This document shows, piece after piece, positions 34,684-43,207 of a stretch of 55,544 bases of DNA. The notes under the pieces are model-generated. The model ran no database searches, was not told the DNA's origin, and saw only the letters and a program-made list of their open reading frames with translations. This stretch comes from an uncultured Bacteroidales bacterium (GTDB lineage Bacteria; Bacteroidota; Bacteroidia; Bacteroidales; UBA932), in NCBI GenBank assembly GCA_900546395.1, contig URDD01000006.1, forward strand, positions 1-55,544, given 5' to 3'. Every line of letters begins with the position of its first letter. Position 1 is the stretch's first letter. A program made the translations under genes and the position numbers.

Positions 34684-34777
34684 GAACTGTAGCACTATCG
34701 TCATCTTTGCCTGATATTACTGCAAATGATACCAGACAAAACAAAAAGACACTAAAATAAACTCTTCTACTCTTCAT
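34655..34777 (-). pseudogene. 5' remnant of the uncharacterised secreted protein gene
   Basis: The ATG at 34777 opens a signal peptide (FCLVSFAVISGKDDDSATVP) equal to that of the gene at 29392-30705. Positions 34678-34740 match 30612-30674 with one mismatch. After that the frame runs into the hsdR remnant and stops. The ATG overlaps the end of the pseudouridine synthase gene, so the original full gene may have stood here before the 4-kb segment arrived. Confidence 0.7.
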
Positions 34778-35876
34778 CCTCCTCTTCGGGAACCATGTTG
34801 GCAGCATATTTTCGCCATTTGTCGATGAGAGCCTGCATGTCGTCCGGTATAGGGGAGTCAAACTGGATATGTTTTCCCGTGCGCGGATGGACGAAGCCCA
34901 GTGTCTTGGCGTGAAGGGCCTGGCGCGGCAGGAGCTTGAAACAGTTTTCTATGAACTGCCTGTATTTGGCATAGATAGTACCCTTGCGGATTTCGGCCCC
35001 ATCGTAGCGTGCGTCATTGAAAAGCGGGTGCCCTATCCAGTTGAAATGTACCCTGATCTGGTGTGTCCTGCCTGTTTCCAAACGGCACTCCACCACAGTG
35101 ACATAGCCGAACCTTTCAAGCACCTTGTAGTGCGTGACAGCATGCTTTCCGTGGTCACCTTCAGGGAAAACCTTGAATCTCATCCTGTCGTTCGGGTCTC
35201 GTCCTATGTTTCCGGTAATCGTGCCTTCATCCTCCTTTATATTTCCCCATACGATGGCCACGTACCTGCGGTCAATCGAGTGTACGAAGAACTGTTTTGC
35301 CAGGTCAAGCTGAGCCTCGTCATTCTTTGCCACGACCAGCAGACCGGAAGTATCCTTGTCGATACGGTGGACCAGCACGCCCATCCTCTCATCCTCGGCA
35401 TCAGGCCCCTGACTTATGCCCAAATGCCAGGCGAGAGCATTTACCAGAGTTCCTGAAAAATGCCCGTGTCCCGGGTGTACGACCAGACCTGCCGGCTTGT
35501 TGAGTACCAGAAGGTCATCATCCTCATATACGATGTCCAGAGGAATGTTTTCAGGAAGGATTTCAAGGCCTCTGCGCTGGTACGGCATCACAAAAGTCAC
35601 TACATCCCCGGGGCGTACTATGCAGTTAGCCTTGGCAGTCTTTCCGTTGACTTTTATGAAGTCTTCCTTTATGGCCAGCTGTATCCTGTGTCTGGATGTG
35701 TTTTCCATGTGAGTCGCAAGGTACTTGTCAACCCTCATGGGAGCCTGTCCTTTATCAAGTTCGAAGCGGAAATGCTCGAACATTTCCTGCTGCTCATCCT
35801 CGCAACCGGCTGTTTCGTCTGCATCTATATCAATATCCGGATCTTCCGGAGTGAAGTCAAAGAATTTGTTTTCCAT
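34767..35876 (-). CDS. RluD-family 23S rRNA pseudouridine synthase
   Basis: 369 residues. Converts uridine to pseudouridine in large-subunit rRNA. An acidic N-terminal extension of about 40 residues is followed by an S4 RNA-binding domain (APMRVDKYLATHMENTSRHR) and the catalytic domain with VVHPGHGHFSGTLVNAL, the active-site motif HRIDKDTSGLLVVAKN (Asp nucleophile) and RLETGRTHQIRVH. The C-terminal tail is acidic. It is 17 bp downstream of a PASTA protein gene, a pairing common in Bacteroidetes. Confidence 0.94.
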   Translation of the reverse strand: MENKFFDFTPEDPDIDIDADETAGCEDEQQEMFEHFRFELDKGQAPMRVDKYLATHMENTSRHRIQLAIKEDFIKVNGKTAKANCIVRPGDVVTFVMPYQRRGLEILPENIPLDIVYEDDDLLVLNKPAGLVVHPGHGHFSGTLVNALAWHLGISQGPDAEDERMGVLVHRIDKDTSGLLVVAKNDEAQLDLAKQFFVHSIDRRYVAIVWGNIKEDEGTITGNIGRDPNDRMRFKVFPEGDHGKHAVTHYKVLERFGYVTVVECRLETGRTHQIRVHFNWIGHPLFNDARYDGAEIRKGTIYAKYRQFIENCFKLLPRQALHAKTLGFVHPRTGKHIQFDSPIPDDMQALIDKWRKYAANMVPEEEDEE

Positions 35877-35893
35877 TCAAGCAATATAGTTTG

Positions 35894-36688
35894 TTACTTC
35901 TTTCCTGATACCGGCAAAAGGTTTTTGTTGAGTGTCAGATAGAGTTCGACTCCGCTTCCCATCAGTTGAGGCACTGTAGTAGTATCAGGTACTTGCCTGT
36001 AGACGAATGCGTTCAGGGAGTCATTATAGTCCTTTACAGTCTTGTCAAATGTTATTTTGCTTATATTCAGAGAGTTGTTGTGGATAGCATCAAGCGCACT
36101 CATGTACCTTATACCTTTTACGTCCGGAATAAATGTCTGGTTGTCCAGATTATTGAGGCCGACTACAAGGTCAATTACAGATTCGCTTTCAATTGATTTT
36201 CCCGGGAGGATTTCCCTGTTGTCTTTCAATTGCTTTATTACATTGTTCGTAGCGATGTCATCAATGTATATAAGTTTCCCGAGGGTAAGTCCGCGTGCGG
36301 AAAGTTCGGCCTTTGCCTGACGCATAGAGTATCCTACAAGATTTGGCATTGTGATTTTCTTAGGCTGTACAGCGTTGATTGTCAGTTCAATCCTTCTTCC
36401 TTTTTTTACATGGGAACCGGCTGCCGGAACCTGGCGGAAAACAGTACCTCGTGCCATACGCTTTATATATACGGAATCAGCCACTTCTACGCTCATGTAT
36501 TTCGCGGCAGCTTCTTTTTGTGCTTCACGGACTGTCATGTTGGTAAAGTCAGGAACGCTGATTTCCTGGTTGTGCCTTGTAAGTGCTTTCAACAGGAAAT
36601 TTGCTCCTGCTGTAAGGACGCATACAATCAATACGGCTGCAAGTATATTCCTGACAATCCAGTTACTGAAGAAATTTTTTATGTTCAT
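35894..36688 (-). CDS. PASTA-domain membrane protein
   Basis: 264 residues. One N-terminal membrane helix (about 12-33) and three PASTA repeats facing the periplasm: starting near ISVPDFTNMTVREAQKEA, ITMPNLVGYSMRQAKAEL and FIPDVKGIRYMSALDAI. PASTA modules bind peptidoglycan fragments or beta-lactams in other proteins. There is no kinase or transpeptidase domain, as is usual for the Bacteroidetes stand-alone form. Likely envelope role; exact function unknown. Confidence 0.9.
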   Translation of the reverse strand: MNIKNFFSNWIVRNILAAVLIVCVLTAGANFLLKALTRHNQEISVPDFTNMTVREAQKEAAAKYMSVEVADSVYIKRMARGTVFRQVPAAGSHVKKGRRIELTINAVQPKKITMPNLVGYSMRQAKAELSARGLTLGKLIYIDDIATNNVIKQLKDNREILPGKSIESESVIDLVVGLNNLDNQTFIPDVKGIRYMSALDAIHNNSLNISKITFDKTVKDYNDSLNAFVYRQVPDTTTVPQLMGSGVELYLTLNKNLLPVSGKK

Positions 36689-36714
36689 TTTTTTATTTGC
36701 TTTTATGCCTGCAA

Positions 36715-37857
36715 TTATATTCTTACCAATGTATATTTCCTGCTTCCGAGTCCTATCTTTTCACCATGTTCCACACCTGCTTCCCATTTGGTGTCAGGGT
36801 GCACTATATGGAACTTGTCATCTCCGATATGATGGCTGTGTCCGCAGCATCCGTGGCTTTCTGCAGAATTTTCAATATCGGAAATAACATTCCCTCCCAA
36901 AACAGGTGCTGCTTTCACAAGGTCTGCACAGGCACAGTCCAAGGCTACAGGATCGAATGAGGCTGCTATTCCCAAGTCAGGAATGATGGCAGCATCGTTA
37001 TGATTCCAGCAGTCACAGTTGGGCGATACATTCATTATGAAGCTGATATGGAAAGATGGTTTGTCTTTAACCACGGCCAGGGCATATTCGGCTATTTTGT
37101 AGTTAAGGACTTCAGATGTGTCATAGTCTCTGACTACTGCTCCATTATGCTGGCAGACGGCTACGCACTGTCCGCATCCAACGCATTTGTTATAGTCGAT
37201 TACAGCTTTTCGGTCAATCACTTTTACAGCTTCGTGGCGGCAATATTTTTCACAGATATGGCAGCCAATGCAATGCTCGGTATCGATAACAGGCTGTGAA
37301 GAAGAATGCAGTTCGAGTTTGCCTCCCACGCTGGCAGAACCCATACCGAGGTTTTTCAAAGCGCCTCCGAATCCGGTCTGTTCGTGTCCTTTGAAATGGT
37401 TCATGGATATTATGATATCGGCATCTGCTATTGCGGACCCGATTTTAGGTGCTTTGCAATACTCTCCTTCAAGAGGAATTTCCCTGTATTCCGTTCCTTT
37501 AAGGCCGTCAGCTATTATGATGTCGGCATGTGCTGAAATAGGGTTGAATCCGTTGTCCATAGCAGCGTGTATATGATCGACTGCATTGGACCTTCCTCCT
37601 GAGTACAGAGTGTTACTGTCGGTGAGGAATACTTTTGCTCCAAGGCCTTTGAGTACATCAACGACGGCTGCTGCATAATTCGGTCTTATGTATGCAAGAT
37701 TGCCAGGCTCTCCGAAATGGATTTTGATAGCAGTGAACTTGCCGTCGAAATCGATGCTTTCAATACCTGCTCTTTTGATTAGTTTCACTAATTTTTTCAG
37801 AAGACTGTTGCCTGGAGTAGTCCTCAGGTCAGTAAAATATACTTTTGATGTTTCCAT
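36715..37857 (-). CDS. DUF362 protein with two [4Fe-4S] clusters
   Basis: 380 residues. A DUF362 domain fills the N-terminal half (FTAIKIHFGEPGNLAYIRPN, SMNHFKGHEQTGFGGALKN) and the C-terminal end; between them is a bacterial ferredoxin insert with CIGCHICEKYC and CVGCGQCVAVC, each a Cx2Cx2Cx3C cluster site. The enzymatic role is unknown; an electron-transfer function is likely. Gap of 25 bp to the LysE gene upstream. Confidence 0.88.
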   Translation of the reverse strand: METSKVYFTDLRTTPGNSLLKKLVKLIKRAGIESIDFDGKFTAIKIHFGEPGNLAYIRPNYAAAVVDVLKGLGAKVFLTDSNTLYSGGRSNAVDHIHAAMDNGFNPISAHADIIIADGLKGTEYREIPLEGEYCKAPKIGSAIADADIIISMNHFKGHEQTGFGGALKNLGMGSASVGGKLELHSSSQPVIDTEHCIGCHICEKYCRHEAVKVIDRKAVIDYNKCVGCGQCVAVCQHNGAVVRDYDTSEVLNYKIAEYALAVVKDKPSFHISFIMNVSPNCDCWNHNDAAIIPDLGIAASFDPVALDCACADLVKAAPVLGGNVISDIENSAESHGCCGHSHHIGDDKFHIVHPDTKWEAGVEHGEKIGLGSRKYTLVRI

Positions 37858-37882
37858 ATCGAGATTTTAAGCTTTGAGTCAG

Positions 37883-38527
37883 TTATATAAGCGGTGCCCC
37901 TTGGAAAATGACCCTGAAAAGCCACTCTCCTATGAGTGAGATTCCGATAATTACTATTATGGCACCTGTGATGCGGTTTATCCACACTATTGTCTGCATC
38001 TTGAATTTTTTCCTGAAATGACTCAGAAGCCATGTTACACCGAACCAGTAGGCTGCGGCCCCTGCGCTGACAGCAAGTATGATGGGATATACTTTCCAGT
38101 TTTTAGGGTCATCTGCTCCTATTCCGAAAAAGGCAAATAGTGCGAAAATCACGAATATTGCCCCGGGATTTGAGAATCCCATCATTATAGCCTGCAGAAA
38201 GTCTTTTATAGATACAGAGGACGAACTGTCTGTCTTCATTTTTCTGAAAGGGTCTGAAACAGTCATTCTCCATCCCAATATAGTGACTATCAGGCCTCCG
38301 ACAAGCAGTATCAGCTCTCTGTTCTGTTCAATGAAACTTTGTGCAAAGGCCAGGGCGAATATGGCGATTACGGCAAATACAGTATCTACAAGACATGCTC
38401 CAAGGCCTGTGATAAAACCGGCCCTGTGACCTTTGGTCAGGGATTTCTGTATTACAAGTATGGCAATTGGACCTATAGGCGCAGATGCGCATACTCCAAT
38501 TAAAAAGCCCTTGAGAATATCCAACAT
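37883..38527 (-). CDS. LysE/RhtB-family amino acid exporter
   Basis: 214 residues, about six membrane helices. LysE signature at the N-terminus: FLIGVCASAPIGPIAILVIQ, followed by GHRAGFITGLGACLVDTVFA; the later helix has GFSNPGAIFVIFALFAFFG. Members export basic or neutral amino acids with the proton gradient; the substrate here is not known. Confidence 0.88.
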   Translation of the reverse strand: MLDILKGFLIGVCASAPIGPIAILVIQKSLTKGHRAGFITGLGACLVDTVFAVIAIFALAFAQSFIEQNRELILLVGGLIVTILGWRMTVSDPFRKMKTDSSSSVSIKDFLQAIMMGFSNPGAIFVIFALFAFFGIGADDPKNWKVYPIILAVSAGAAAYWFGVTWLLSHFRKKFKMQTIVWINRITGAIIVIIGISLIGEWLFRVIFQGAPLI

Positions 38528-38555
38528 ATCTTGAGTGTCATATTACTACAAACTA

Positions 38556-38587
38556 CAAAAATAGGATATTTTCCGTGACTAATCAAA
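38556..38587 (-). promoter_or_regulatory. Promoter of the LysE gene
   Basis: Minus strand TTTG (38587-38584), 20 nt, TATTTTTG (38563-38556): a Bacteroidetes-type promoter reading toward the LysE and DUF362 genes. It is back to back with the lnt -7 element at 38598. Confidence 0.6.
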
Positions 38588-38597
38588 TATGAATTTT

Positions 38598-38605
38598 TAT
38601 CTTTG
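38598..38605 (+). promoter_or_regulatory. -7 element upstream of lnt
   Basis: TATCTTTG matches TAnnTTTG exactly. No good -33 match is seen about 19 nt upstream, so the call is weaker than the others. The predicted leader is about 95 nt. Confidence 0.4.
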
Positions 38606-38709
38606 CCGTTGTGTTGTCCTGATTAAGACTGTCAGGAACGTTGGATTTCTTAAAATACAGAGCATGATATCAGTGCGTCAGGCTCGGGAACATAAAGCAT
38701 GAATTGAAT

Positions 38710-40422
38710 ATGGTGAAAGGTAAGAAAAAGGATACTGCAGATACAGGTGCAGGGAATCAGAAGAGAATGAAATTTCTGTTATGGGGGCTTGTATTCGCTT
38801 TTGCAGTGATGATGTCTTTGCCGTTCCTTTTGCCTCATTCAGGTTTTGTGGCACTGTTCGGTTTCATTCCTCTTCTCTGTATGGAAAGAATAGCATCGCT
38901 TTCCGGAGTGCGGAGAGTATGGATATATCATTATTCGGCATTCGTGCTATGGAATGCATTCACTACTTTCTGGGTATGCAATGCTACAGTGGGTGGCGGA
39001 CTGTTTGCAATCTTTGCAAATGCTCTGCAGATGTCTGTGATATTCGGACTGTTCCGCTTCAGTAAAAGGTACTTCAGCGGCGCACTTCCATATATCTTCC
39101 TGGCAGCAATGTGGATAGCATGGGAAAGGGCGTATTTTGATGCTGAAATCTCGTGGCCATGGCTTGTTCTCGGAAATTCATTTGCAAGAAGCATCGGATC
39201 AGTGCAGTGGTATGAATATACAGGAGCACTTGGAGGTTCTCTTTGGATCTGGACAGTGAACCTGCTGTTTTTTATGCTGATGGTTGCATTGTCTGACGGC
39301 CGCTGGTTTTACAGATATAACGGGAAGGCAAAGACAGCATTGCTGTCGGCTTGTGCCGTGTCGGTGGCAGCACCTGTGATATGGTCCAAAGTTATTTTCA
39401 ACAATTATAAGGAAAAGGAAAATCCTCAGGAAGTTCTTGTAGTTCAGCCTAATATTGATCCGTACAATAAGTTTGAGGCGATGACCCAGTCTCAGCAGAA
39501 TGCCATTCTTCTTGATCAGATAACCAAGGCTATACCAGACAGGAAGACAGAAGCGGGAATCAGCAACCCTTCCGGAGACTGGCAGTCAGGCAGTGAAATG
39601 TCTGCAATGGATCAGACACCTCTTCTGATACTTGCTCCGGAGACTTTTACAGGAGACATTGTTACAAATGATTTTTCCAGAAGCATTACATACAGGAGGT
39701 TTATAAGTTTTCTTAAAGATTATCCATCTGTTGATATGCTCTTTGGTGCATCTTCATATACTTATACAGACTCTGTAAAGGCCCCTTCGTACAATGCGAG
39801 GAAACTTGGTGATGGAAGATGGGTCGAGTCCCACAATTCGGCAATGGTAGTGGACGGTAGCGGTGAGTCTGAGATTTTTCATAAAAGCAAGCTTGTCGTG
39901 GCTGTAGAGAAGACTCCTTATCCGGCTTTGTTTACCAAAATCGATGATATGCTCGGAGGAGTAATGGGAAGGTGTGTTGGTCAGGATGAAATCACGCTTC
40001 TGCATTGTGGTGATGTCCCTTTCGGATGTGCAGTGTGTTATGAATCTGTCTATGGGGAATATTGTACGGGATATGTCAGGAAAGGAGCTGAATTTCTGAC
40101 TGTAATAACAAATGATGCTTGGTGGGGGAATACTCCGGGTTATCGCCAGCATCTTAGCTATTCTTCTCTCAGGGCGATTGAGACAAGGAGAAGTATAGCT
40201 CGCTGTGCAAATACTGGCATTTCTGCTCTGATTGATCAGAGAGGAGTGATTCATGAGCAGACTGCGTGGTGGGAGCCAGCAGTAATAAAAGGGACAATTA
40301 ACAAAAATAACGGAATTACTTTCTTCGTCAAGTACGGAGATATGGCAGGCCGTCTTTGTACCTTTGTTTTCGTCCTTCTTCTTATGGCCCTTCTGGTGCG
40401 TTTTGTCTTGCCGAAGAGGTAG
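38710..40422 (+). CDS. lnt: Apolipoprotein N-acyltransferase
   Basis: 570 residues from the ATG at 38710 (a TTG 6 bp upstream is possible). Adds the third fatty acid to the N-terminal Cys of lipoproteins in the inner membrane. About six N-terminal membrane helices, then a nitrilase-like domain with the catalytic triad visible as Glu in ILAPETF, Lys in FHKSKLV and Cys in CAVCYESVYGE, plus TNDAWWGNTPGYRQHL; a last helix sits at the C-terminus. Relevant to this window because many neighbours are lipoproteins. Divergent from the LysE gene and convergent with the next gene (17 bp). Confidence 0.93.
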   Translation: MVKGKKKDTADTGAGNQKRMKFLLWGLVFAFAVMMSLPFLLPHSGFVALFGFIPLLCMERIASLSGVRRVWIYHYSAFVLWNAFTTFWVCNATVGGGLFAIFANALQMSVIFGLFRFSKRYFSGALPYIFLAAMWIAWERAYFDAEISWPWLVLGNSFARSIGSVQWYEYTGALGGSLWIWTVNLLFFMLMVALSDGRWFYRYNGKAKTALLSACAVSVAAPVIWSKVIFNNYKEKENPQEVLVVQPNIDPYNKFEAMTQSQQNAILLDQITKAIPDRKTEAGISNPSGDWQSGSEMSAMDQTPLLILAPETFTGDIVTNDFSRSITYRRFISFLKDYPSVDMLFGASSYTYTDSVKAPSYNARKLGDGRWVESHNSAMVVDGSGESEIFHKSKLVVAVEKTPYPALFTKIDDMLGGVMGRCVGQDEITLLHCGDVPFGCAVCYESVYGEYCTGYVRKGAEFLTVITNDAWWGNTPGYRQHLSYSSLRAIETRRSIARCANTGISALIDQRGVIHEQTAWWEPAVIKGTINKNNGITFFVKYGDMAGRLCTFVFVLLLMALLVRFVLPKR

Positions 40423-40439
40423 GTCCTTAAAGGAATGTT

Positions 40440-42032
40440 TTACTGAATCAATGATATATACCGGTCTGTTACAATCCCCTTGGAGTCTGTCTCGACAATG
40501 AATGGCAAGGCGATAAGGTCGAAGCAGTCAAAAAGTTCCTGGGCGATATCCGGATATGATGAAAACATCAGGTCCATATTGACTTCAAGGATACTTGTCT
40601 TTTCAGACGGCTTGCCGGCAAGAAGTTTCCTTGCAGCCTCTCTTTCAGCCTTGCATGTTTCGCAGCCTACCGTATAGAATATTATTATGCGTTTCTTGCC
40701 GCCAAAAGAAGAAAGATGGAACTTTCCTTCTTTTTCCTTTATACTATCTCCGCGCCCTTTCTTGAGCAGGGTGGCCGGGACTTTTACATCATGGATTTCA
40801 GCCCCTGGCCGGCATCTGTCCAGAAGCTCCTGCATTATCAGAGCGAAGTCTCGGACTTTCATACTGTCGTCTGGCGAGGTCCATATATCTTTACCAAGTA
40901 TTCCGTTCTTAATTACATATTCAAGACCGCATTTGTATGCTTTTTCTTTCTTTCCGGCAAGGTAGTAAAGCAGGTCACCTTCCATTTGTTTGAAAAGCAT
41001 TGTATTGCCGCGCTCAAGGCTAGTCTTTTCAATGTATTCTGCTATCGAGATAATGTCTTTACACTCAAGGCTGTCTCCGTAAGGGGCAAAGACCTTGTCA
41101 TAAAATTCACGGGATTCATCTGAGCCATATTCGGTACTGACCTGTGTCAAGGCAGTTTGCAGAAGTTTTTCCAATGATATGGCATCAAGCCGTCTTCCTG
41201 TAATCGTTCCCTCGGGGTTTACCAGAAACAGCCCAGGAGTCTGCATTATTCCGTATTTTATCTGAAATCCTGATGAAGTATGGGGATCCCAAAGATGATA
41301 TATTCCTGCATATTCAGAATTGATATTCATATGATTGCGGACATATTCAATCCACTCGTTCCTGTTTCTTCCGGTATTTATGGCATACAGGTCTGCATTG
41401 AAATCAGAGTTTTCCAATATATTTCCCAGCATTATGCTTTCTGCAAGACACCTGGGACAGTCTGTGCTGTAGAAAAAAAGGATACTGTAGCGACCTGTTC
41501 CGGTAGGAGAAAACGCGGCTTTCGTATCTTTGGGCGGAAAAAGTGTTACGTGGTTTCCAAGGCTGTCCAGAAGTTCGAGTTCCGGAGCTTGCATTCCTAT
41601 CAATGAACTTCTGTTGAATTCTGCATATATCCTGGCATTCATCAGGTCTATGTCGCTGTGCATCTTGATTTTGCCCGGAATGAACCATTTGTCGCACATA
41701 TGAACTGCAACTGCCTCTGTCCCCATAATTTTTGATTTCAGATAGAAGTCATAAATATTAAGCGCGACAGCTTGCCTTACCAGAGAGTCTGAGCAAGTTT
41801 CGATCAGGAAATCGGCTTCTCTCTTTTGCAGATCTGCCGGTTCTGTTTCGATTCGGGTCAGATATTCCTTTACTTTTCCTGATATTTCTGAAAGTCTGGC
41901 AGAGTCTATTGAAACAACTCTGTTTTCATGGAAGGCAACAGTATCCGTACTTACTGTTTTTCCTTGTACATAAAGACAGGATACTGATACCATCAGAATT
42001 GCCATGTAAAGAAACTTGCTCATAATGTTCAT
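40440..42032 (-). CDS. Secreted protein with two thioredoxin-like domains
   Basis: 530 residues with a signal peptide (cleavage near VQGK). The first redoxin/TlpA-like domain (about 150-290) has FYSTDCPRCLAES; the second (about 420-530) has FYTVGCETCKAERE; both are CxxC centres. A helical DUF5106-like region precedes the first and an alpha-helical linker joins the two. Likely periplasmic disulfide exchange or redox repair. Two redox domains in one chain could pass electrons between them. It lies 18 bp after coaD in the lon-ung-coaD run. A second start 9 bp inside is possible. Confidence 0.85.
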   Translation of the reverse strand: MNIMSKFLYMAILMVSVSCLYVQGKTVSTDTVAFHENRVVSIDSARLSEISGKVKEYLTRIETEPADLQKREADFLIETCSDSLVRQAVALNIYDFYLKSKIMGTEAVAVHMCDKWFIPGKIKMHSDIDLMNARIYAEFNRSSLIGMQAPELELLDSLGNHVTLFPPKDTKAAFSPTGTGRYSILFFYSTDCPRCLAESIMLGNILENSDFNADLYAINTGRNRNEWIEYVRNHMNINSEYAGIYHLWDPHTSSGFQIKYGIMQTPGLFLVNPEGTITGRRLDAISLEKLLQTALTQVSTEYGSDESREFYDKVFAPYGDSLECKDIISIAEYIEKTSLERGNTMLFKQMEGDLLYYLAGKKEKAYKCGLEYVIKNGILGKDIWTSPDDSMKVRDFALIMQELLDRCRPGAEIHDVKVPATLLKKGRGDSIKEKEGKFHLSSFGGKKRIIIFYTVGCETCKAEREAARKLLAGKPSEKTSILEVNMDLMFSSYPDIAQELFDCFDLIALPFIVETDSKGIVTDRYISLIQ

Positions 42033-42050
42033 GGTGTCAAATAGTTATGC

Positions 42051-42527
42051 CTATTGTCTTTCAATATTCAGATCAACTCCTTCCGGAACGAAAAGAGATG
42101 TGTCCCCGTGATGCTTTATAAGGTCGCGTACTGCTGTGGATGAGATGTGTGCAAATTCCTGAGCTGTGGGGATTATGATAGTCTCGATGTCTGGTGCAAG
42201 TTTTCTGTTTGCATCAGCTATGGAGCGTTCTGTCTCAAAATCTATCATGTTTCTCACGCCCCTTATTATATGCTTGATTCCGAGCTCTTTACATTTGTCT
42301 ATTGTGAGGTTGTCGTATTGTGTCACAGAGACACCTTCCAGCCCGGCCGTAGCCTGGCGTATTATCTCCATTCTTTTTTCCATACTGAAAAAACCACGTT
42401 TGTCTATGTTTATGCCTATTGCGACGACTACTTCGTCAAACATAGTCAGTGCACGGTTCAGTATGTTCAGATGTCCGGCTGTAAATGGATCGAATGATCC
42501 CGGGAACAAGGCGGTTCTTTTTGCCAT
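42051..42527 (-). CDS. coaD: Pantetheine-phosphate adenylyltransferase
   Basis: 158 residues, full length. Joins ATP and 4'-phosphopantetheine to give dephospho-CoA, the penultimate step of CoA synthesis. Nucleotidyltransferase motif FPGSFDPFTAGHLNIL at the N-terminus (T/HxGH), conserved IIRGVRNMIDFETE in the middle and ISSTAVRDL near the C-terminus. 11 bp downstream of ung. Confidence 0.96.
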   Translation of the reverse strand: MAKRTALFPGSFDPFTAGHLNILNRALTMFDEVVVAIGINIDKRGFFSMEKRMEIIRQATAGLEGVSVTQYDNLTIDKCKELGIKHIIRGVRNMIDFETERSIADANRKLAPDIETIIIPTAQEFAHISSTAVRDLIKHHGDTSLFVPEGVDLNIERQ

Positions 42528-42538
42528 TTTAATGTATT

Positions 42539-43207
42539 TTAAAGTTGCCAGTCTATAGGCGTCCTGCCTTCACTGACGAGAATTTCATTTGTTTTTGAAA
42601 AATGCCTGCATCCAAAAAATGCCCCTCTGGCAAGCGGTGAAGGATGTGCGGCTTCAAGCACGTAGTGTCTGGATGTATCGATAAGAGTCTTCTTGCTTCT
42701 TGCAAAGTTACCCCAAAGCAAAAAGACAAGGCCTTCTGTATTTTCAGACAGATATCGTATCACGGCATCGGTGAATTCTTTCCATCCGATATTGCCGTGA
42801 GAAGCGGCTTCGGAAGCCCTTACTGTGAGCACGGCATTGAGAAGCAGAACTCCCTGTCTCGCCCAATTCTCGAGATTCGGGTATCCGCTCATCGTTATAC
42901 CAAGGTCATCCTGGATTTCCTTGAAAATGTTTTTCAGGGATGGAGGTGCCGGGATATTTTCAGGTACTGAGAATGACAGACCCATTGCCTGTCCTGGACC
43001 GTGGTACGGATCCTGACCCAATAGCACGACTTTGACATTGCTGACAGGAGTCAGCTCAAAAGCCTTGAAAATCATATTACCAGGGGGATAAACAACCTTT
43101 CCTGCAGCCTTTTCCTGATGCAGGAAACGCACCAGACTGGAGAAATAAGGTTTGTCAAATTCTCCGGCCAGTGCGTTTTTCCAGCTTTGTTCTATTTTTA
43201 CTTCCAT
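42539..43207 (-). CDS. ung: Uracil-DNA glycosylase
   Basis: 222 residues, family 1. Removes uracil from DNA. Catalytic water-activating motif GQDPYHGPGQAMGLSFSVP near residue 63, uracil-binding segment LLLNAVLTVR, and the DNA-intercalation loop HPSPLARGAFFGC with the catalytic His. The start overlaps the lon stop (TGATG), indicating co-translation. Confidence 0.96.
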   Translation of the reverse strand: MEVKIEQSWKNALAGEFDKPYFSSLVRFLHQEKAAGKVVYPPGNMIFKAFELTPVSNVKVVLLGQDPYHGPGQAMGLSFSVPENIPAPPSLKNIFKEIQDDLGITMSGYPNLENWARQGVLLLNAVLTVRASEAASHGNIGWKEFTDAVIRYLSENTEGLVFLLWGNFARSKKTLIDTSRHYVLEAAHPSPLARGAFFGCRHFSKTNEILVSEGRTPIDWQL

